Shown: positions 36,905 through 44,596 of the stretch, in pieces | Layout of the letters: each line of letters starts with the position of its first letter | How positions within the stretch are numbered: position 1 is the stretch's first letter | Assembly: GCF_003097315.1 (NCBI RefSeq) | Contig: NZ_QDDL01000009.1 | Location: 1-64,000 of the forward strand | Source: Pelagibaculum spongiae | GTDB lineage: Bacteria; Pseudomonadota; Gammaproteobacteria; Enterobacterales; Pelagibaculaceae | Direction: 5' to 3' | Length of the DNA stretch: 64,000 nucleotides | The notes under the pieces: model-generated | The model's database searches: none | Told to the model about the DNA's origin: nothing | The model's input: the letters and a program-made list of their open reading frames with translations, nothing else | Program-made: the position numbers and the translations under genes

Positions 36905-38888
36905 TCCGCTTTCAGAGCAGGAAATCCTGTCTCTGATTCGCCGTCGCCGTCCGTTTACTGCGGTGCACCCACAGGGCGGGTTTATGATCAAAATTGATCA
37001 ATACCAACCTTACTTGTGTACCGCAATTCACCAAGGCGAATCAATGCCTCAGGCGATGGAACAATTATGCCTGCTGGACAAGTCACAGCGTTATTATGAA
37101 GAAGACCCCTATACCGCTGATATGATTCGCTCGATGCCAATGATGCTGGTCGGACTGGACTCTCGTTATGCTTATGATTTAAACCGGCCACCCTCACGCT
37201 GTATTTATCAATCAGCGTGGGGGAAAAAAGTTTGGAAGAAAGCAATTCCGGCACGGCTCAAAGATGCTATGCAACAGAGGCACGGTGCTTTTTACCGTGT
37301 CCTAGAAACTTTAATTCAAACAATTGAAACACAGTTTGGCGCTGCATTAGTTTTTGATATTCACAGCTATAACCATCAGCGGGTTGAAAGAAAAACACCC
37401 TTATTTAATATTGGAACTGCCAATATTGATAAAGAAAAATTTATACCGGTGGTTAATTACTTTTCAAGTAAGCTAGCTAAAGTCGAACTAAGAGACATTG
37501 ACAATCTGACGGCCTGCGACGATGTATTTACTGGTCAAGGTTATTTGGCACAAAGGTTACAGCAAAACTTTTCAAAAACATTAGTTTTGCCGACTGAAAT
37601 TAAAAAAGTATTTATGGATGAAATAACCGGTGAATCATACCCACTGGTTATTGAGCAGCTATCGCATCAGCTTCGTGACTCTATTACTGCCACTGCGGCT
37701 TTTTTTGCCAAAAAATATAGCCGAAAGTCGATAAATAAAAAAAGCGACATGCTACACAACCAGCTAGATCCGCTGGTGCTGGACATTGATAAAAGACTGC
37801 ATTTGTTGGCAAGGGGTGCCGATACACTCAGTTATGTAAACCCGGTTAATTTACATAAAGAAAAACGTAAATTTCTGGAACGAAAGGGGCAAGTTGCACC
37901 CGAATTTCGCTATCGGCAACTGGAAATTGATCCTTATTTATTCAGAGAAGCATTATATCGCTTACCGATTAATCAGATTGACGATTCATCGATACAACAG
38001 CTATATCGACAAGTTATCGATATGCTGGCAACTCGAATCGATATGTTGACCAGTGTTGGCCAAGAAAACTTTTTATATAACTCATTAAGGTATTACGGCG
38101 AGCCTAATCGAACCGATATGGCTAATGCCCGATTCTTATTACATGCAAGTAATTTTGCCGAAGAAGCGCCCTACGATATTTCGCCGCAACAGGCAGTAGT
38201 GTTCTTTGAACAAAAAATTGCGCAATGGGGTATTCCTTGTAAAGTAGAGTTGTCAGGAAAAATTCTTGCCCGGGCGATGGCAGCTTCAAGTAAAAATACT
38301 TTACTGGTAAATCGACATGCTCAGTTTAATCTTGCAGGTTTAAATGCACTCACCGAACATGAAGTCGGTATTCACCTAGCAACCACATTAAATGCCAAGG
38401 CTCAGCCACTAAAAGTATTTTCTTTAGGGTTACCGGGAAATACGCATTTACAAGAAGGATTTGCAGTTTTATCCGAACATCTATCTGGCAATATGCCATT
38501 GTCGCGTTTAAAGACACTGGCTTATCGGGTGATCGCAGTTCACGAAATGGTGCAAAAAAATGATTTTTGCCATACCTGGCATGAATTAGTAGATCATTAC
38601 CAGCTCGCACCAGAGGCCGCTTTCGATATTTGTGCCCGCGTGCACCGAGGCGGTGGATTTACTAAAGATTTTCTTTATTTAAGAGGTTTGAAAGATGCCT
38701 TATCAGTTTGGCAAAAACCGCGCTGGAGAGACTTATTGGTTGGTAAAACAGGATTATCTAGCCAACCAATGATCCAAGAGTTGCTTGACCGAAAAATTAT
38801 ACTACCGCCCCAATGGATTTCACCGGCATTAAGTCAACCGAAAGCCAACGATGATGTAATGAATTATCTAATCAATAGCATCCAATAA
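36888..38888 (+). CDS. N-formylglutamate amidohydrolase + QEGLA/DUF1704 fusion
   Basis: 666 residues. N-terminal part (about 15-265) resembles N-formylglutamate amidohydrolase (AIHQGE, DLNRPPSRC, VFDIHSYN). The C-terminal part (about 290-660) is DUF1704 (TIGR02421), with HEVGIH near residue 490 and LQEGFAVLSEHLSG near 520. That metal-site pattern is shared with the animal tubulin tyrosine carboxypeptidase MATCAP, so a peptidase trimming C-termini is plausible. The Leu of QEGLA is Phe here. Overlaps the ATP-grasp gene and ends at a terminator. Confidence 0.8.
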   Translation: MQTQTNPLSEQEILSLIRRRRPFTAVHPQGGFMIKIDQYQPYLCTAIHQGESMPQAMEQLCLLDKSQRYYEEDPYTADMIRSMPMMLVGLDSRYAYDLNRPPSRCIYQSAWGKKVWKKAIPARLKDAMQQRHGAFYRVLETLIQTIETQFGAALVFDIHSYNHQRVERKTPLFNIGTANIDKEKFIPVVNYFSSKLAKVELRDIDNLTACDDVFTGQGYLAQRLQQNFSKTLVLPTEIKKVFMDEITGESYPLVIEQLSHQLRDSITATAAFFAKKYSRKSINKKSDMLHNQLDPLVLDIDKRLHLLARGADTLSYVNPVNLHKEKRKFLERKGQVAPEFRYRQLEIDPYLFREALYRLPINQIDDSSIQQLYRQVIDMLATRIDMLTSVGQENFLYNSLRYYGEPNRTDMANARFLLHASNFAEEAPYDISPQQAVVFFEQKIAQWGIPCKVELSGKILARAMAASSKNTLLVNRHAQFNLAGLNALTEHEVGIHLATTLNAKAQPLKVFSLGLPGNTHLQEGFAVLSEHLSGNMPLSRLKTLAYRVIAVHEMVQKNDFCHTWHELVDHYQLAPEAAFDICARVHRGGGFTKDFLYLRGLKDALSVWQKPRWRDLLVGKTGLSSQPMIQELLDRKIILPPQWISPALSQPKANDDVMNYLINSIQ

Positions 38889-38918
38889 AAAAGGGAGTCT
38901 TAATGACTCCCTTTTTTA
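38887..38918. terminator. Rho-independent terminator (convergent genes)
   Basis: Stem AAAAAAGGGAGTC / GACTCCCTTTTTT with a 5-base loop between the QEGLA gene and folK; works on both strands. Confidence 0.85.
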
Positions 38919-38931
38919 TTATATTTTCTTA

Positions 38932-39414
38932 CTAAACTTGCCAATCAGCCGCCCAGAGCTTTTGCTTATCATCAGTAAAATCTTGCCATAACTGCTGATA
39001 ACTCTGCTTAATTTCCGGATGTAAAGCATCAGGTGCCATTTCTGCCATTGGCTTTAATACGAAGGCATAACGGGTAATTTCTTTTCTTGGCAAGTCGATT
39101 TCTGGTCGAATCAACTCGCCGTAAATTAACAGGTCAATATCGAGCGTGCGAGGAGCAAACTTTGCATCTAACCGGGTTCGGTCGTGGTCCGCTTCAATCT
39201 GCTTGAATAGCTTGTTCAAGCTATCGGCATCTTGCTCGGCCTGAAAACCAACTACTAGGTTATAAAAATTATCACCAGCGAAGCCAACCGCTTCAGATTC
39301 ATAAACCGTCGAAATTTCTAACGCGCCAAAATGCTGTTTAAGCGCTTTTAATCCGCCACTAATATTGCGCTTTCGCTGCATATTAGAACCGATAGAAAGA
39401 TACACCTGTGCCAT
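38932..39414 (-). CDS. folK: 6-hydroxymethyl-dihydropterin pyrophosphokinase FolK
   Basis: 160 residues (E. coli 159). It transfers pyrophosphate from ATP to 6-hydroxymethyl-7,8-dihydropterin in folate synthesis. VYLSIGSNMQRKRN at the N-terminus, RTLDIDLLIYG (about 87-97) with the Mg-binding Asp pair. It follows folB by 5 bases, and both are transcribed leftwards. Confidence 0.93.
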   Translation of the reverse strand: MAQVYLSIGSNMQRKRNISGGLKALKQHFGALEISTVYESEAVGFAGDNFYNLVVGFQAEQDADSLNKLFKQIEADHDRTRLDAKFAPRTLDIDLLIYGELIRPEIDLPRKEITRYAFVLKPMAEMAPDALHPEIKQSYQQLWQDFTDDKQKLWAADWQV

Positions 39415-39419
39415 TACTG

Positions 39420-39776
39420 CTAGCGCCTCCGCTCTATTTTGACACCCACCGCACCGGCATTGGGTAATATATCAGGCTTGGCAACCTTAATAGTCACCTG
39501 TTCAATTGCAGAGTAGCTTTGCAAAATCAATTGTGCCGAATCTTCGGCCAGACTCTCTACCAGCAAATATTCACCATTCTGCGCCAGTTCAGTTACCCGC
39601 TCGGCAACCTCTGCATAGCTGACAGTATCTTCAATATTGCCACTCGCTGCGGCTTTCGAGATGTCTGTGGTAAATTCTATGTCCATTGAGACGGTCTGCC
39701 TTTGCAACCGTTCATGATCCATGATCCCGATTATCGCCGGGAATTGCAGATCGTGTATAAATACTGTGTCACTCAC
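39420..39776 (-). CDS. folB: Dihydroneopterin aldolase FolB
   Basis: 118 residues from GTG 39776 with GGAGG six bases upstream. It converts dihydroneopterin to 6-hydroxymethyl-dihydropterin. The conserved LVESLAEDSAQLIL helix and the start FIHDLQFPAIIGIMDHER with Glu are present; the typical VTIKVAKPDILPN region is near the C-terminus. The start lies only 21 bases from the plsY start on the other strand. Confidence 0.93.
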   Translation of the reverse strand: MSDTVFIHDLQFPAIIGIMDHERLQRQTVSMDIEFTTDISKAAASGNIEDTVSYAEVAERVTELAQNGEYLLVESLAEDSAQLILQSYSAIEQVTIKVAKPDILPNAGAVGVKIERRR

Positions 39777-39797
39777 CCGAAGCCTCCAAAGGAAGTC

Positions 39798-40391
39798 ATG
39801 TCGTTATCTGTTTCTGTTATTGCCCTGTTGATGGCCTACCTGCTGGGGTCTTTATCCAGCGCAATTGTGGTTTGCCGCCTAATGGGACTTCCTGACCCAC
39901 GGGGCGAAGGTTCGGGCAACCCAGGCACCACCAATGTGCTGAGAATTGGTGGCAAGAAAGCCGCCATCTTTACCCTGTTGGGCGATAGCTTCAAGGCACT
40001 GATTCCAGTCGCTATCATTCAGCTGCTGGGCGGCTCAGTAGAATTAGCAGCTTGGGGCGGATTCGCCGCTATTATGGGGCATTTGTTTCCGGTTTTCTTT
40101 AAATTTCAGGGGGGCAAAGGCGTTGCGACCTGGTTTGGCTTGTTGCTGGGTTTGTATTGGCCACTTGGTTTACTGGCAATTGCCATCTGGCTCAGCATGG
40201 CTGTCATTTTTCGCTATTCATCACTGGCCGCGCTCACTGCTGTCGCACTAGTGCCCGTCGCTTGCTTTTGGTTATTACCCAGCGCAATGCTGCCAACCGC
40301 ATTGATGGCAGTGGTGATTTATATTCGCCATGCCGAGAACATTTCACGGTTAGTTGCCGGTCAAGAGAGTAAAATTGGTAAGAAATCCTGA
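39798..40391 (+). CDS. plsY: Acyl-phosphate:glycerol-3-phosphate acyltransferase PlsY
   Basis: 197 residues from ATG 39798 with AAAGGAAG upstream; the frame is open to 39702, but that part overlaps folB. Five membrane helices, with the signatures GSGNPGTTNVLR (phosphate), GDSFKALIPV, GHLFPVFFKFQGGKGVAT. It makes lysophosphatidic acid from glycerol 3-phosphate. Divergent from folB. In E. coli the next conserved gene is tsaD after an insert; here 22 kb separate plsY and tsaD. Confidence 0.95.
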   Translation: MSLSVSVIALLMAYLLGSLSSAIVVCRLMGLPDPRGEGSGNPGTTNVLRIGGKKAAIFTLLGDSFKALIPVAIIQLLGGSVELAAWGGFAAIMGHLFPVFFKFQGGKGVATWFGLLLGLYWPLGLLAIAIWLSMAVIFRYSSLAALTAVALVPVACFWLLPSAMLPTALMAVVIYIRHAENISRLVAGQESKIGKKS

Positions 40392-40442
40392 TCTGGCTGA
40401 TCAAAAACATTAGTCGATTCAATAATTTTGTTACAAAACTGT

Positions 40443-40476
40443 GAGATAATCTTTTTTTAGCCGAAAAGATTATCTC
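40443..40476. repeat. Perfect 13-bp hairpin after plsY
   Basis: GAGATAATCTTTT (40443-40455) and AAAAGATTATCTC (40464-40476) form a perfect 13-bp stem with an 8-base loop. No T run follows on the plus strand, so it is not a standard terminator. It sits between plsY and a small open frame and could be a regulatory or mRNA-stabilising stem. Confidence 0.6.
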
Positions 40477-40493
40477 GGGTTGTTACGCTTATT

Positions 40494-40733
40494 ATGCCAA
40501 ATCTTAATCATCGAACCAGTTCGCCCAGATCCCTCCTCAAAAAACGCCAAACCAAAGTTCGGTTACGCCGCCATCAAATGCAGTTCTTCTCTCTCAAAAA
40601 GCGCCATTATATTGAAGCTGTTGTTGAATCTAGCGCTAAACCTGTAGTTGAAGCTACTGCTGAATTATCAAATGAAGCAACCACAGCAACGCTAGACAAC
40701 CAAGCACTATGCCCTGATCAGCTCGTGGGGTGA
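40494..40733 (+). CDS. Small basic protein, hypothetical
   Basis: 79 residues with a very basic N-terminal half (KKRQTKVRLRRHQ) and an acidic, Ala/Thr-rich C-terminal half. No recognisable domain. It starts 18 bases after the 13-bp hairpin; no good ribosome binding site. May be real or chance; no family recognised. Confidence 0.35.
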   Translation: MPNLNHRTSSPRSLLKKRQTKVRLRRHQMQFFSLKKRHYIEAVVESSAKPVVEATAELSNEATTATLDNQALCPDQLVG

Positions 40734-40740
40734 ACTAGTA

Positions 40741-41115
40741 TTAGTGATTCAGCTGCTGAAGGTTTTGTCTTTGAGACTTTTGTTCTTGATAATTGCTTGA
40801 CTGCGCCAAATCCAGCAAGGCTTCAGCGGCAAAGAACGGCTTAATATCATCTTCCAGAATCTGTTTTGCCTGCTCGGTTTGCAATAAATCTGGTTGATAA
40901 TGCAAAGCTTCAGCTGCCAGCTTTAAACTTTCAATATCAAGTAAACCAAACTGGCGCAATGCTCTGATTTGCGGAATTAAAACGGGCTCCAAGACTGCCC
41001 AGTCAGTCGGTGGGTTTGGCAAAGTCAGTAGATGTTCTATCAATTGATTTCGAAGCTGGGTTAATTGCTGAAACTGGATAATTTTTAAATCTGCATCGGT
41101 CAGCTGATAAACCAT
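40741..41115 (-). CDS. Hypothetical helical protein
   Basis: 124 residues, helical by composition, no membrane segment, no signal peptide. N-terminus DLKIIQFQQLTQLRNQLIEHL and a Gln/Asn-rich end. It lies between the small basic frame and the Tli4-like gene, 94 bases after the latter, on the same strand. Family not recognised. Confidence 0.5.
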   Translation of the reverse strand: MVYQLTDADLKIIQFQQLTQLRNQLIEHLLTLPNPPTDWAVLEPVLIPQIRALRQFGLLDIESLKLAAEALHYQPDLLQTEQAKQILEDDIKPFFAAEALLDLAQSSNYQEQKSQRQNLQQLNH

Positions 41116-41209
41116 AATGAAATTCCTTTTTATTATTCTGCATTAATCTTAAATTAGCGTTTTTAAGTTCACAGTTTTAAATTGCTTGCTTCAAACGAGT
41201 GGCTTCAAA

Positions 41210-42250
41210 TTAACGAGTACCTACCATGCCATTCTCTCGAACCTGAATACTCTTCAGCCAACCGATAGCTAAATCAGTTTCATTAAGCCCCTTTGCGGCA
41301 ATTTCTGGGAAGTCTTTCATTTCGACATAGCCGGTAATTTCTAAATACGGAAAGCGGGTACTACCTGCTTTAGCATCGGTGGCGATCCAGGTGAAAGCAA
41401 TTTTGCTAGGAGAATAACCCGCACTCTGAATAATGACCCTACCATTTCGATTGGCAACGCTAAGTTTTGAATTAGCAAAATATTGATTCAATTTTAAAAT
41501 ACTATCGATTTCATTTTGCATATGCGCAGCATCATCTGCTTCATAAGCACGAGAGGTAAGTTCAATCATACTTTCTTTGCCGTTGTACCACTTAACACTA
41601 AACAGTTCATTGAGAGAAGCTGTAACAGAATTGATTAAAATTTCGTTGTTCAGACAGATGCCCAATTGTTTATGTGGCCAAGGCTGGTAGATAATTTCCT
41701 CCTGCTTGGATAATGCGTAGTTCAAATTTTCTTTATATTTCACTGGGTAGTTCTTATCAGAACTTTTGAAATTTTTTAAATTAAAGTTCATAAGACTACT
41801 TATAGATGCTTTTATTTTTGGAATGTCACGAAGCATATATGTATCTAGCATGTGCGTGCTTCGGGAAGAAGTTTCAAATAAACTATAGTATGCTAAGTGC
41901 CTAATATTTCCTTGTAATTGCTTAGTGATATACTGAATTTTAGGATCATCCCTAACTCTTAGACGCTCAACTCGGCTTTCCCAGATATCTAATCTTTTAC
42001 TCCCTGAAATCAAAGATGTTGTTTCATTTCCTTCAGGTTTTTGTTTGTCAAATGCAAAATGATATGCATCATTCTTAAAAAAACCCGCTGTTATTCTTGA
42101 TCCCTTTGGTATATCAAGCGTATAACGGCCTGCACAAACATTTTTAAATAAATCAAGCTCTTGATCTGCCATAGTTTGCTCCTTTAATTTACTATCGCAC
42201 GCCGAAACGGTTAATAAAAAGCATAAAAAAATAAGTTTCTTTATTCTCAT
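41210..42250 (-). CDS. Tli4-like immunity lipoprotein (type VI secretion)
   Basis: 346 residues with a lipoprotein signal peptide ending in VSAC (Cys18). The mature two-half beta/alpha protein, with CAGRYTLDIPKGS near residue 40 and the later GYVEMKDFPEIA, fits the Tli4 family that protects the periplasm against Tle4 phospholipase effectors. Its ATG overlaps the stop of the lipase gene (ATGA), the usual effector-immunity coupling. The frame is intact while the effector is frameshifted. Confidence 0.75.
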   Translation of the reverse strand: MRIKKLIFLCFLLTVSACDSKLKEQTMADQELDLFKNVCAGRYTLDIPKGSRITAGFFKNDAYHFAFDKQKPEGNETTSLISGSKRLDIWESRVERLRVRDDPKIQYITKQLQGNIRHLAYYSLFETSSRSTHMLDTYMLRDIPKIKASISSLMNFNLKNFKSSDKNYPVKYKENLNYALSKQEEIIYQPWPHKQLGICLNNEILINSVTASLNELFSVKWYNGKESMIELTSRAYEADDAAHMQNEIDSILKLNQYFANSKLSVANRNGRVIIQSAGYSPSKIAFTWIATDAKAGSTRFPYLEITGYVEMKDFPEIAAKGLNETDLAIGWLKSIQVRENGMVGTR

Positions 42251-44068
42251 ATAGCACCAGAATGAATTGCTTTGGTTAATTGAGTTATTCTCTTCTCAAG
42301 CTCAAGCATCGCAGTTTCACTTTGCCAGAAGTTCTGATGGGTATTTTCACTTTCAATGGCAATTTTTTTAATCGGGTTGAAGGCACTTGCGTGGTGCCCT
42401 GACCCGATCTGTACCGTTCCATCACCAGCAGATATCGGATCTGCTAGTACTGCATGCTGAATTTTCATTGGCTGTTTGCTGCTCAGCGTTCGATTTTCGA
42501 TGATGCTTCGGTTGTACTCAATATCCGATTTTTTATTAATCACGACCGGGTAGGTTGGCTTAAGATAAAACTGCCAATTATTTGGGTCTTCTATTTTTTT
42601 AAATGGATAAGAGAACTGATGAGTAGTGAACTGCCAACGGCAATTATCATGGCTTGCAAATTCGCCCAAGGGTTCTTGGTGCTGAAGGTCACCATTGCAG
42701 CTATAGATCATAGTGGTGTGAGGGTGAAATTTTCCATCTAGATCTAAGTGAAATTTTTCTGTAGCGGCAATTCTTGTTTTATTAGCTTTTATGTAATCAT
42801 CACCCTCATTTTCTTTTGATTCAGGTGCAAGTAGCTTGTAATGGATAAAATCATACCAACGCTCACTATTTTTATAAAAATCGTAAATTTTAATGCCTGG
42901 AAATTTGCTGCTGATGGACGTATTTGACCCATCTGGATTTTCTATCTTCAGCCAGTCAGGGTCGCCTTTACTATCGACATAATGTTGGTTGGGTAGAAGT
43001 TCTAGCCCTCCCTGACAAAAACCAAGAATTGCAGAAACATTAGGGGCATCACCGCCAAGAGCCAAACTTGCAGGCAGCGGATACCCGCAATGGGCATTGT
43101 AATAAGTGGCCGGGCTACCGTGAGTTGGCATGGCACCATGAATGACCGCATCGCACTCCATATCATCTAAAACACAGGCAGAACGAGTAGCGATACCACC
43201 CATTGAATGGGTAATCATAATGACTTTTATTTGATCGAATTCTAATTGATGGCGTTCTGCTAAAAACTGCTTATATTCTTCGACTTTTCTTTTGATTCTC
43301 AGCCCAGATTTTCGGTTACTCTGCATCCAGTTATAACCAATCGCAAATGTCGAGAATTTGATATTTCGGTGCTTCCATTGCAAGTGTGGAACCATCATGC
43401 TTTCCAAAAAAACTAAGGTTGGTCCATAGCTTTCCCACAAAACCTCTCCCCAGCCATTTTGTTTTCTGTCGCTTGCGTCGATGGGCTTGACCGTTGTTAT
43501 CAATCTGAAGTATTCATCGTCGCCTGAATCAACATCAAGTAAATCATCATTTCTATCGATAACATTTTCTTTTTTATCATTTACCAGTAGTTGTTTTCTT
43601 TCTGCATGATCCAGCTTTATAAAATTGAAAATGTCTTGATAGAATATTTTTTTTCTTAACTTTTGCAACACTTCTTCTCGGTCAACTATTTCGTCACTTT
43701 TTTCTTCTTTTTCCATGGTTTGTTGCTCAACCCAACGATCCACCACAGAGCGTGACATCTCTCTTCGGTATTCTTTAAGAAATACCCGATATTGAGCAGG
43801 TGAAACTGTCTTAGAAGCCTTCAGAAAACAAAACTTGAGTTCCCTTTCTTACGGCTTTATCGAGGACGGGTTGCTGAGCTTCATGAAGTGCACGCAATGT
43901 GCCGCTGGAGTACGAGTCTTTCCCCGCTGCCGGGTCCCATACCGTTTTACCGCTCTCACGGTTTTTAAGACGGCTGCCCATAATCCCCGGTACTAAAACC
44001 AGTGCGACGGCTTTGGTGACTTTGCAGCCACAGGGTTGGCTAATGCCATGTTGGCAAGGCTTGCTCAT
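42247..44068 (-). pseudogene. Tle4-like lipase effector, frameshifted
   Basis: The N-terminal frame (44068-43811) begins after AAGGA with MSKPCQHG, a Cys-rich start, then VLVPGIMGSRLKNRESG, the alpha/beta-hydrolase entry of Tle4 lipases, and stops at 43811. The reading continues in the next frame with KASKTVSPAQYRVFLKEY into the 43758 frame, which holds the nucleophile serine in THSMGG (residue 185 of that frame). Joined, the protein is about 600 residues, the Tle4/TplE length. Two runs of four T on the coding strand at 43825-43833 precede the shift. It may be an inactive gene, a sequence error or a recoded gene. Confidence 0.7.
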
Positions 44069-44596
44069 AGATCGGTCCTTGATCATTAAAGCGAAAAGAA
44101 GTGCACAGCCTTCCCGGCTGTTAAAACATGCACCAGCCTATAACAGCTTTAAAAAGAAAAAAATCAGCCTTTGACCATTGAGTTTGTGAGCATTTGGCGC
44201 TTTGGCTTGCTCGATGTTTCTGAAATAAACCCACAATGACACGGCGAGTAAGCATCGAGCATGGTGACTATTAATTGTTACGCAAGTATTCGCATAAGAT
44301 GTCGCTCCAAGGCACCAATACCAATACCAATATAGTCGGGTGCGCCTTAAGGCTTACCCAACCTTGTATCAATTCGATATTAATTTAAATATCAGAGCAT
44401 TATGAAAACCAATCGGTTTTCGTAGCCTGGGTAAGCCTGTCGGCGCACCCGGGTTTTTATGTGCCACATCTGTTGGATAGTGCAAGAACAAAAGCAACGA
44501 TTAATATTAAGCCTGCCGCTAACTGACCCCAGCCCGTGACAAATACCGCCAGCCGATTACAATGGGCGCAGCAAGTTTTCCCGGAGCCAAAACTAA
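44069..44596. other. Intergenic before hsdM, with inverted repeat
   Basis: About 530 bases between the divergent Tle4-like gene and hsdM. The only structure that I recognise is the inverted repeat 44337-44452 (separate entry). The last ~100 bases, slightly richer in GC, should hold the hsdM promoter; no box is clear. Confidence 0.5.
44337..44452. repeat. Inverted-repeat element, MITE-like
   Basis: Arms 44337-44362 and 44427-44452 are near-complementary (CGGGTGCGCC..AGGCTTACCC against GGGTAAGCCT..GGCGCACCCG) around a 64-base AT-rich centre. Elements with such GGTGCGCC / GGCGCACC ends are widespread small intergenic repeats. It marks the left side of the restriction locus. No transposase is present. 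Confidence 0.6.

Noticed and set aside
44069-44596. tRNA or attachment site as landing point for the island
   Set aside because: No cloverleaf, no TTCGA-type T-loop, and no integrase in the window.
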